Below, one piece after another: positions 56,789 to 64,000 of a stretch of DNA of 64,000 nt. Origin of the DNA: Staphylococcus sp. IVB6181 (GTDB lineage: Bacteria; Bacillota; Bacilli; Staphylococcales; Staphylococcaceae). Both the position numbers and the translations under genes were made by a program. A model generated the notes under the pieces. That model made no database searches, was not told the DNA's origin, and saw only the letters and a program-made list of their open reading frames with translations. Positions within the stretch are counted from its first letter, which is position 1. The number at the start of each line of letters is the position of its first letter. The stretch lies in assembly GCF_025561445.1 (NCBI RefSeq), contig NZ_CP095096.1, forward strand, positions 2,614,001 through 2,678,000. Direction: 5' to 3'.

Positions 56789-57997
56789 TTACGCCTCCTC
56801 GTTTTGTTCTCTATGTCTGCGTAATCCGCGAATTAAAACTTCTGCCACCTCTGGACGAGAGAATTCTTCTGGTAATGGTTCGCCGTTACGTAATTTCTCA
56901 CGTACTTTTGTACCGCTTAAGTGCACATGATATTTCGCATCATGCGGGCAAGTTTTCGCTGTCGCCATATTACCACATTTTGTGCAATAGAACGCATGCT
57001 CAAATTTTAGAATATGAATACCCAACTCATGTTGGTATTTTGAAATTAACTCTTGTGCTTCATATGTGCCGTAGTAGTCGCCAACACCTGCATGGTCACG
57101 ACCTACGATGAAGTGTGTACAACCGTAGTTCAAGCGCACAATTGCATGCAAGATAGCTTCTCTAGGACCTGCATAACGCATCGCTGCTGGATAGATTGCT
57201 AAGCGTGCGCGATCTTTAGGGAAGTAGTTTTTCAAGATAACTTGATAGCTTTCCATACGTACATCTGCAGGGATATCATCTGCTTTAGTTTCACCTACTA
57301 ATGGATTTAATAATAATCCGTCGACTGTTTCTAAAGCTGATTTTTGGATATATTCGTGTGCACGGTGAACAGGGTTGCGTGTTTGGAAACCTACCACTGT
57401 TTTCCATCCTAAATCATGGAACATTTGACGAACTTCGATAGGATCTAATTCGAATTCTTCGAATTCGCTGTGATCTGCTCGGTTCACAAGTTGAATCGGA
57501 CCTGCTAAGTAAACATTGCCTTTTTCATAGACTTTTTTCACACCTGGATGGGCTTCTTCTGTCGTACCGTATACATTTTGTGCTTCTTTTTCTTTGTCAT
57601 ACGTATACTTTTCTTCTAAAGTTAAAACACCATATAACTTTTCATCTTCGCCGTATAATGCGATTTGATCACCGATTTCATATTGTTCTGCTTCTGTTTC
57701 GCTTACTGGCAATGTAATCGGAATACTCCATAATGTTCCATCTTCTAAATGTAAATTATCAACAACATTCTTATAGTCCGCTTCTCCCATAAAACCTGTT
57801 AAAGGACTGAATCCGCCGATTGCGATTAATTCTAAGTCCGATAAACTCCAAGCATTTAAAGTTAATTTTTTAAATGATGCTGCTGCTTCAATTAAAGCAT
57901 CTCGTTCTGCACCTTCAAGTTGTCGGTTGATCAATTTACCGCCATGCGGTGTACTCGTATATTCTAAAATTTGTGTTGCTGTTGCCAATTGACTCAT
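56789..57997 (-). CDS. sat: Sulfate adenylyltransferase (ATP sulfurylase)
   Basis: Sat activates sulfate with ATP to APS, the first step of assimilation. The 402 residues contain [13 protein letters not shown] (the HxxH nucleotide site), [12 protein letters not shown] and the zinc-type cysteines in [16 protein letters not shown] near the C-terminus. The protein is of the homo-oligomeric, single-chain type. It lies 6 bp behind tauE and 2 bp ahead of cysC. Confidence 0.96.
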   Translation of the reverse strand: MSQLATATQILEYTSTPHGGKLINRQLEGAERDALIEAAASFKKLTLNAWSLSDLELIAIGGFSPLTGFMGEADYKNVVDNLHLEDGTLWSIPITLPVSETEAEQYEIGDQIALYGEDEKLYGVLTLEEKYTYDKEKEAQNVYGTTEEAHPGVKKVYEKGNVYLAGPIQLVNRADHSEFEEFELDPIEVRQMFHDLGWKTVVGFQTRNPVHRAHEYIQKSALETVDGLLLNPLVGETKADDIPADVRMESYQVILKNYFPKDRARLAIYPAAMRYAGPREAILHAIVRLNYGCTHFIVGRDHAGVGDYYGTYEAQELISKYQHELGIHILKFEHAFYCTKCGNMATAKTCPHDAKYHVHLSGTKVREKLRNGEPLPEEFSRPEVAEVLIRGLRRHREQNEEA

Positions 57998-58003
57998 CTC
58001 CTC

Positions 58004-58918
58004 TTATTGTTTAACTCTTCCTACTTTATTTGGTTCTTTTTTCTGAAAAAAATTGGGTAATCTGCCTTCTTTGCGCAAAATAACAAACAATAAAACTAAC
58101 CATGCGGCGATAACACCGATTCTTACCACTCCTGAAACTTCACCAGGAACATGGAATGCTTTCATTAAAGTGTTGCTGTTCGTAAAGATAATCAAACCGC
58201 CGACGAAAATACCTAACACATTAACCGGGATAACTTTTACTAACCATGCCGCAAAAGGTGCAGCTGCAACGCCGCCCACACTTAATGCCAATACCAATCC
58301 CCAGTTAATAAGGTGTAACGGCAAAAAGATTAAGAAACTGATGGATGCAGCAATCGTTACGAAGAACTCGCTGATTGAAACACTTCCGATGACATGTCTG
58401 ACGTTAATATCACGACGTGCAAGCAACGCTGATGTATTCACAGGACCCCAGCCGCCTCCGCCGATTGCTGTTAAGAAACCCGCTGTAAACCCAAGCGGGA
58501 ACATAAATTTATTACTCAACTCTGACCCTTTAGTCAGCTTCTTAACTTGTCTGCGTTTAAAAGCAAATTGCACTAAAATATAAATACCGATTGTAATCAG
58601 GAACAAAGCAACGACAGGTTTTACAATACCTGCATGCAAATGGCTGACTACCGCGGCTCCAATGAAAGCCGCCATCGATCCGGGCACCGCTAATTTTAAA
58701 ATTAAACGTTTGTCTGCGTTTGAAAACGACATGTGAGAGACACCTGATGCTGCTGTTGTCGCAATTTCAGAGAAGTGGATTGTCGCTGATACAATAGCTG
58801 GTGCTAAACCAAGCGATAACAAAATCGATGAAGATGTTACGCCGAAGCCCATACCGAGGGAACCATCAACCAATTGTGCAAAAAACCCTACAAGGGCAAT
58901 AATTAATAGTTTTTTCAT
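58004..58918 (-). CDS. Sulfite/sulfate permease, TauE/SafE family
   Basis: This 304-residue membrane protein has about eight helices with the two family repeats: GSLGMGFGVTSSSILLSLG and GFLTAIGGGGWGPVNTSALL. In the cys context it probably moves sulfate in or sulfite out. The first is more likely because sat and cysC follow in the same operon. TauE homologs can be exporters, so direction is not proven. The 230-bp gap upstream contains a hairpin (AAGAGGTT / AACCTCTT) and probably the operon promoter. Confidence 0.85.
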   Translation of the reverse strand: MKKLLIIALVGFFAQLVDGSLGMGFGVTSSSILLSLGLAPAIVSATIHFSEIATTAASGVSHMSFSNADKRLILKLAVPGSMAAFIGAAVVSHLHAGIVKPVVALFLITIGIYILVQFAFKRRQVKKLTKGSELSNKFMFPLGFTAGFLTAIGGGGWGPVNTSALLARRDINVRHVIGSVSISEFFVTIAASISFLIFLPLHLINWGLVLALSVGGVAAAPFAAWLVKVIPVNVLGIFVGGLIIFTNSNTLMKAFHVPGEVSGVVRIGVIAAWLVLLFVILRKEGRLPNFFQKKEPNKVGRVKQ

Positions 58919-59148
58919 TGTCTTTGCTCCTTTCTATCAATAATCAAATACCTTTTTAGGTTTAATCATGATAATTCAAGAGGTTTCCAAATAAAAAGTA
59001 AGCTTAACCTCTTGTTGACCTTAATCAATTTTTACAATTTTCAAATTAATTTTATTTAAAAGCAGAGTTTCGTTATTATTCTTATGTGTTTACAAGGAAT
59101 TAAAGTTAAGAAATTTCACAAAGTATAATACGAATACCCGTGCGGATT

Positions 59149-59910
59149 TTATTGTTGCGCTGCTGCTTTTTCTGTCATCGTTTGGAACCAGCTGATTTTG
59201 TCATGCATCTGCACGACTTCGCCTACTACAATCATCGACGGATTTTTAAAGTCTTTTGCGACTTCTGCGATATTCTCAAGTGTTCCGACTGCAGTTTGCT
59301 GAACACCGCTTGTACCTTGATATACCAATGCCGCCGGTGTAGCTTTCGGTCTGCCGTGACGGATTAATAATCGGCTGATCTCAGGCAATCTGCTGACACC
59401 CATGTAAATACATAGTGTTTCAGGTCCTAATGCTAAATGTTTCCAGTAATCTTCTTTTAATGTTTTAGCTTTATTGACACCCGTCACAAATGCAACGGAT
59501 GAACTGTAATCACGATGTGTTACAGGAATACCTGCATACGCAGGTGCTGCAATTCCAGATGTAATACCGGGTACGATTTCAAACGGAATATATTGTTCTG
59601 CCAATACTTCCGCTTCTTCCCCGCCTCTGCCGAACAAGAAAGGGTCTCCGCCTTTTAATCTTGCGACAGTATGTCCTTTGTTCGCGAAACTGACAAGCAA
59701 TGCATTGATTTCTTCTTGCGGAATAGATAAACCGCTTGGGTCTTTCCCGCAATAAACCAACCTTGTATTCGGCTTCGCATATGCTAATAACGCTTTATTA
59801 ACGAGGCGATCATATAAAATCACAGTTGCGCTTTCTATCGCTTTAACACCCTTGACTGTGATTAAATCCGGATCACCCGGGCCTGCGCCCACTATATATA
59901 CTTTTCCCAT
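59149..59910 (-). CDS. sumT: Uroporphyrinogen-III C-methyltransferase
   Basis: The enzyme makes precorrin-2, the first step to the sirohaem of sulfite reductase, using two SAM. The 253 residues contain VGAGPGDPDLITVKG, LKGGDPFLFGRGGEE and GITSGIAAPAYAGIPVTHR, the standard signatures. Only the methylase is fused; the dehydrogenase and ferrochelatase (SirC/SirB) must come from elsewhere. It follows cysI after 86 bp. Confidence 0.95.
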   Translation of the reverse strand: MGKVYIVGAGPGDPDLITVKGVKAIESATVILYDRLVNKALLAYAKPNTRLVYCGKDPSGLSIPQEEINALLVSFANKGHTVARLKGGDPFLFGRGGEEAEVLAEQYIPFEIVPGITSGIAAPAYAGIPVTHRDYSSSVAFVTGVNKAKTLKEDYWKHLALGPETLCIYMGVSRLPEISRLLIRHGRPKATPAALVYQGTSGVQQTAVGTLENIAEVAKDFKNPSMIVVGEVVQMHDKISWFQTMTEKAAAQQ

Positions 59911-59996
59911 TCGATCACCTCATTTGTTTATAATGATTGCGATTGAAAGTGTGTACGACAAAACGTACAGCACTTTCTCCCGCAAGTTAAATGTCA

Positions 59997-61703
59997 TTAT
60001 CTGAAGTCGCGTCCATCTGTCACTTTATCTACAATACCTTTTCGTACGACAAAGTCTCCGAAATGTTCGCCTTCTTCACGTTCTTTGCTGAACTGTTCTA
60101 AAATCGGACGAAGACTTTCTAAAATTTCTTCTTCTCCAATATTTTCTTTGTATAATTTATTCAATCTTTCACCGATGAAGCTTCCGCCTAAGTAGAAGTT
60201 GTATTTGCCAGGTGCTTTACCGATGAAGGCAATCTCAGCTAATGCTGGACGCGCACATCCATTCGGGCAGCCTGTCATACGGATTGTGATTTCTTCTTCG
60301 CTTAAACCGAATTCATCTAAGATATCTTCGATTTTGCTGACAAGTGATGGTAAATAACGTTCAGATTCAGCCATTGCCAAACCGCATGTAGGGAATGCTA
60401 CACATGCCATTGAGTTGCGGCGCAAACCGCTGTAGTTTTTGCCATCTGTTAAGCCGTATTCTTCGATTAATGCATCGATTTTTGGTTTATCTGCTTTATC
60501 AACGTTCGCAAATATCAAGTTTTGGTTCGGTGTCATACGGATTTCGCCTTTATGCACTTGAGCGATTTTTTTGATAGCTGTTTTTAATTTGAAGTCTTCA
60601 GTATCTTTAATACGTCCGTTTTGGATAAATAACGTATAATGATATTTTCCTGAACCTTCAACCCAGCCTAAGCGGTCGCCGTTGCTGTCGAATTCGAAAG
60701 GTTTCGCATCTTCGATTTCCCAGCCTAAACGATTATTAAGCTCTTCGCGAATCCAATCTACACCTTTACGTTCAACAGTGTATTTGAAACGTGCTTGCTG
60801 ACGATCAGCACGATCGCCGAAGTCGCGTTGAATCGTTAAGATTTTTTCACAAACTTCTGCAGCTTTTTCTTTAGGAATATAACCTAATACTTTACCGACT
60901 TGCGGATGCGTTCTTAAGTCGTCATTCTTGCTTCCCATTCCGCCTCCGATAGTCACTGTAAAGCCAGTTAATTCATCGTTTTCAACGATACCGATTAAAC
61001 CAATATCTTGAGAGTAGACATCGATATCATTAGACGGCGGTAATGCAATACCGATTTTGAATTTACGCGGTAAATACGTTTTACCGTACATCGGTTCATG
61101 ATCTTCTTTTTTAGAATCGATTACTTTCTCGCCATCTAACCAGATTTCATGGTAAGCCGTTGTTTTCGGTAAAAGGTGATTACTGATTTCTGAAGCATAC
61201 TCATTAATTTCACCATACAAATCAGATTGATAAGGATTTGGGTTGCACATGACGTTACGGTTAACGTCACCGCAAGCTGCGATAGAATCTAATACTGCCG
61301 CATTAATAGCTTGCATAGATTTTTTAAGATTACGTTTGAAAATTCCGTGATATTGCAATGTTTGACGTGTTGTTAGACGGATTTGTTCACCCGCGAAATC
61401 ATCTGCTAATTTATCTAATTTCAACCATTGTTCTGGTGTTACACGTCCCCCAGGAATACGCACTCGAATCATGAATGCGTAGAGGGGTTCTAATTTTTGT
61501 TTGCGTCGTTCTTGGCGCAAGTCACGGTCATCTTGCATATAGCTGCCGTGGAATTTTAATAATTTTGTATCATCATCCGCAATTGCACCTGTAACAGGGT
61601 CATTCAAGCCTTCGACAATTGTACCGCGCAAATAGTTGCTTTCGCCTTTATTGCGTTCTAAATCATCTAAGCCTTTATATAAATCATTGTCATTCTTAGC
61701 CAT
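59997..61703 (-). CDS. cysI: Sulfite reductase haemoprotein, beta subunit
   Basis: CysI reduces sulfite to sulfide with six electrons from CysJ. The 568 residues carry the duplicated ferredoxin-nitrite/sulfite reductase fold and the 4Fe-4S/sirohaem cysteines in [14 protein letters not shown] and [10 protein letters not shown]. The start at 61703 has GAGGAGGCAAATT directly ahead; the reading frame extends five codons further through the RBS itself. It lies 18 bp behind cysJ. Confidence 0.96.
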   Translation of the reverse strand: MAKNDNDLYKGLDDLERNKGESNYLRGTIVEGLNDPVTGAIADDDTKLLKFHGSYMQDDRDLRQERRKQKLEPLYAFMIRVRIPGGRVTPEQWLKLDKLADDFAGEQIRLTTRQTLQYHGIFKRNLKKSMQAINAAVLDSIAACGDVNRNVMCNPNPYQSDLYGEINEYASEISNHLLPKTTAYHEIWLDGEKVIDSKKEDHEPMYGKTYLPRKFKIGIALPPSNDIDVYSQDIGLIGIVENDELTGFTVTIGGGMGSKNDDLRTHPQVGKVLGYIPKEKAAEVCEKILTIQRDFGDRADRQQARFKYTVERKGVDWIREELNNRLGWEIEDAKPFEFDSNGDRLGWVEGSGKYHYTLFIQNGRIKDTEDFKLKTAIKKIAQVHKGEIRMTPNQNLIFANVDKADKPKIDALIEEYGLTDGKNYSGLRRNSMACVAFPTCGLAMAESERYLPSLVSKIEDILDEFGLSEEEITIRMTGCPNGCARPALAEIAFIGKAPGKYNFYLGGSFIGERLNKLYKENIGEEEILESLRPILEQFSKEREEGEHFGDFVVRKGIVDKVTDGRDFR

Positions 61704-61721
61704 AATTTGCCTCCTCAAAAA

Positions 61722-63557
61722 TTAGTAAACGTCACGTTGATAGCGTTTTTCTTTTTTCAATTCTGCTAAGTACTCTTCCGATTCTTCTTCAGTTAAGCCG
61801 CCTTCTTTTTCAAGGACATGGATAATTGCTTGATGTACATCTTTAGCCATATGTTTTTCATCGCCGCAGACATAAATCGCTGCACCATTTCTTAACCACT
61901 CGTAGAATTCTGAACTTTTTTCATCAATTAAATGTTGAACATAACGTTTTTCTTCTTGATCTCGTGAAAAGGCTAAATCTACTTTTTCTAACACACCGTT
62001 CTTCAACCAATCTTGAATTTCAGTTTGGTAAAGGAAGTCTGTATTAAAGTGCTGATTACCGAAGAATAACCATGTATTGCCTGTTAAATCTAATTCTTCA
62101 CGTTCTTGAAGTACACCGCGGAACGGCGCAACACCTGTACCTGGACCAATCATGATCACTGGTGTGTTTTCATCAAATGGGAATTTGAAGTTAGGGTTTT
62201 TCTTCAAGTACACTTTTAATTTGTCGCCTTGTTCAACACGTTCAGCCAACTGCACGCTGCAAACGCCTGAACGGTCGCGATTATGTGATTCATAACGCAC
62301 TGCACATACTGTGATATGCACTTCATCTTCATTTGCTTTATTACTGCTGGAAATCGAATAGCTTCTCGCTGGGATTTTTCTTAAGAACTGATGTAATTGG
62401 TCAGGTTGTAAAGATTCAGTCGGGAAGTCATCTAACAGGTCTAATAAGTCGCGACCATAAATATATTCTTTTACCCATTCGCTGTCTGAAGCTTTATCTA
62501 GTAAATCTTCGTTATCAAAGATTTGCGCTGCTGCTTCAATCAGCGGTTTTGTTAATTTTGTAATTTCAAAGTAAGACGTTAAAGCTTCGCCTAAAGGCAA
62601 TTTGTCGCCTTGTGTATTAATAACAACATCTTTTTCAGCAACCCAATCTTGCATATCGATGAGTTCATCGACTAATTCCGGATCATTTTCCGGCAAGATA
62701 TTAATAGAATCGCCTGGTGCGTATTCATCACCATAACCTTCTAATGATAATTCAAGGTGACGGATTTCTTTATTAGAACCGCGTCCTGTAAGGTTAATAT
62801 TTTCTAATACTTCTGCTTCATAAGGATTTGTTCTTGAATAGATAGGTGCTGATACATCTTGTACCGGTGTTTCTTCGGCATCTTGCACGACTTGTTTCAC
62901 TTCTTGATCGCCAAGTTCGTTAATAATGTTATCAATCCATTCATTCGCAAGCCCTTCGAAATCAATGTCGCAATCGACACGAGGCAAGATACGTTCAGCG
63001 CCTAGTTCTTCTAAGCGTGCATCGAAATCTTTACCTGTTTGACAGAAGAATTCGTAAGATTGGTCGCCTAATGCTAAGACTGAGAAGCGTGCACCGTCTA
63101 ATTTAGGGGCTTTTCGACCATATAAGAACTCATAGAATGAAAGTGCATTGTCCGGCGGATCGCCTTCGCCATGTGTTGAAGTCACTATCAATAAATCTTC
63201 AACATTTTTCAATTCTTTTGTTTTATATTGGTCCATCTCACTCAATGTTGCATCAAAGTCATTCTCTTTTAATTTACTTTCAAGCAATTCCGCTACCCAT
63301 TGAGCGTTACCAGATTCAGAACCGAACAGAATAGTAATTTTTCTTGGTTCTACAACTTGCGGCGCTGCAACTGCACCGCTTTGCTGAACTGCGCCTGCAG
63401 CTTGAGGTGCGGGTGCTTCTGCTGTTCCGCCTTGCATGTTCGCTGTTAAGTAACCGCTAAGCCAAAGCTTTTGGTCATTTGATAATGTTGATAACGCTTG
63501 ATTAATAAGTTGTGCCTGTTCATCGTTGAACGGACTATTTGTTGCTGATAAATTCAA
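61722..63557 (-). CDS. cysJ: Sulfite reductase flavoprotein, alpha subunit
   Basis: CysJ passes electrons from NADPH through FAD and FMN to CysI. Of about 611 residues, the first 80 include an Ala/Gln linker; a flavodoxin domain follows (ILFGSESGNAQWVAELL, STHGEGDPPDNALSF), then FAD (RSYSISSS) and NADPH domains (GPGTGVAPFRG, VYVCGD-type YVCGDEKHMA). I prefer the TTG at 63557 as the start, because the protein then aligns with Bacillus CysJ from residue 1 and GGGGGGAG precedes it. An ATG 15 nt upstream would place that site inside the gene. Confidence 0.93.
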   Translation of the reverse strand: MNLSATNSPFNDEQAQLINQALSTLSNDQKLWLSGYLTANMQGGTAEAPAPQAAGAVQQSGAVAAPQVVEPRKITILFGSESGNAQWVAELLESKLKENDFDATLSEMDQYKTKELKNVEDLLIVTSTHGEGDPPDNALSFYEFLYGRKAPKLDGARFSVLALGDQSYEFFCQTGKDFDARLEELGAERILPRVDCDIDFEGLANEWIDNIINELGDQEVKQVVQDAEETPVQDVSAPIYSRTNPYEAEVLENINLTGRGSNKEIRHLELSLEGYGDEYAPGDSINILPENDPELVDELIDMQDWVAEKDVVINTQGDKLPLGEALTSYFEITKLTKPLIEAAAQIFDNEDLLDKASDSEWVKEYIYGRDLLDLLDDFPTESLQPDQLHQFLRKIPARSYSISSSNKANEDEVHITVCAVRYESHNRDRSGVCSVQLAERVEQGDKLKVYLKKNPNFKFPFDENTPVIMIGPGTGVAPFRGVLQEREELDLTGNTWLFFGNQHFNTDFLYQTEIQDWLKNGVLEKVDLAFSRDQEEKRYVQHLIDEKSSEFYEWLRNGAAIYVCGDEKHMAKDVHQAIIHVLEKEGGLTEEESEEYLAELKKEKRYQRDVY

Positions 63558-63713
63558 GTGTCTCCCCCCCATATTATGGTTGATATCCTTAGTTTTTTAG
63601 TAGGAATTATAATCAAAAAAATATATGTTGCGGAATATGATTATTGTTTTAACAACAAGATTTTAATTCCAATGCGTTTACTAAGGATTCGGTTCAAAAA
63701 ATTTCAAGTCCTA

Positions 63714-64000
63714 TTATGATTTACGTCCAACATGCAGTCCGCATTCGGTTTTCATGTTGTTTTGCCATCTGCCTTCTCTAGAATCTCCGCCTTCAAAAAC
63801 AGGTGATGTACAAGGTGCACATCCGATACTCGGATAATTTTGATCATGCAGTGTGTTATAAGGTAAATCATTGGATTTAATGTAATCCCAAACATCATCC
63901 CAAGTCCAGTGAATTAAAGGACAAACTTTGATAGATTCAAAACGATCATCTTTATTAATAAAATTCGTATTGCGTCTTGTCGGTGATTGTTCTCTTCTGA
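63714..64000 (-). CDS. cysH: Adenylylsulfate (APS) reductase, C-terminal part
   Basis: Only the last 95 residues are in the window. They end with [21 protein letters not shown] and [11 protein letters not shown]. The CxxC (GCAPCT) and the catalytic Cys of ECGLH mark the cysteine-rich, Fe-S cluster APS-reductase branch, not the enteric PAPS type. It reduces APS to sulfite with thioredoxin. The gene is upstream of cysJ with a gap of about 155 bp and opens the cysH-cysJ-cysI-sumT run. Confidence 0.9.
   Translation of the reverse strand, partial: RREQSPTRRNTNFINKDDRFESIKVCPLIHWTWDDVWDYIKSNDLPYNTLHDQNYPSIGCAPCTSPVFEGGDSREGRWQNNMKTECGLHVGRKS

Overview
The window is a Staphylococcus chromosome segment. 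The 23S/16S/5S rRNA sequences, low G+C content, AGGAGG-type ribosome binding sites, a large Bacillus-type SRP RNA, an LPXTG-anchored AdsA-type nucleotidase, a Sle1-type LysM-CHAP amidase and the order treR-treC-treP-glt / dnaX-ybaB-recR-rrn all fit. An APS-type sulfate assimilation cluster (cysH-cysJ-cysI-sumT, tauE-sat-cysC) and several decayed metabolic genes point to a coagulase-negative species, perhaps of the S. carnosus/simulans type. That species guess is inference.

Layout. 1-5,960: the N-terminal part of a PLP decarboxylase, then a complete rrn operon on the minus strand (16S-23S-5S, tandem promoters, terminator). 6,100-13,100: recR-ybaB-dnaX, a GNAT acetyltransferase, a tiny membrane protein, a broken MFS transporter next to its LysR regulator, a lipoprotein and SRP RNA (ffs). 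13,110-19,700: an IS200/IS605-type element with tnpA, tnpB and probable guide RNA, the trehalose PTS operon treP-treC-treR with an overlapping promoter, operator and cre site, a VOC protein, and a gltD stump cut off by an IS end. 19,695-25,760: gltB, divergent gltC and a hypothetical gene. 25,836-29,751: a probable type VII secreted lipase toxin (TslA-like) with a small helical partner, an intact IS3-family IS, and two tandem frameshifted membrane-anchored genes that may be immunity relics.

29,900-46,620: paired YibE/F membrane proteins, sle1, adsA, arylamine N-acetyltransferase, a stand-alone MerB organomercurial lyase, mccA-mccB, an IS200-like element, an SNF-type transporter, an IcaR-like TetR regulator, an esterase, an ICMT-family methyltransferase and a DJ-1/PfpI protein. 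46,760-51,000: mhqE and a stop-interrupted mhqD, a hypothetical protein, and a PadR/DUF1700/DUF4097 operon. 51,200-54,520: a methionine-related block in which a SAM-I riboswitch precedes a 60-residue ORF, a Met T-box precedes a MetE-like enzyme, and a decayed second T-box lies behind a DUF523 gene. 54,700-64,000: a thioesterase, butA and the sulfate assimilation cluster, running off the right edge inside cysH.

The common functional thread is sulfur metabolism. The cys cluster makes sulfide from sulfate. MccA and MccB interconvert cysteine and homocysteine. The MetE-like protein and the SAM/T-box leaders handle methionine. The most unusual locus is the TslA-like toxin with its damaged, duplicated neighbours. 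The most unexpected small gene is the SAM-riboswitch-controlled ORF.
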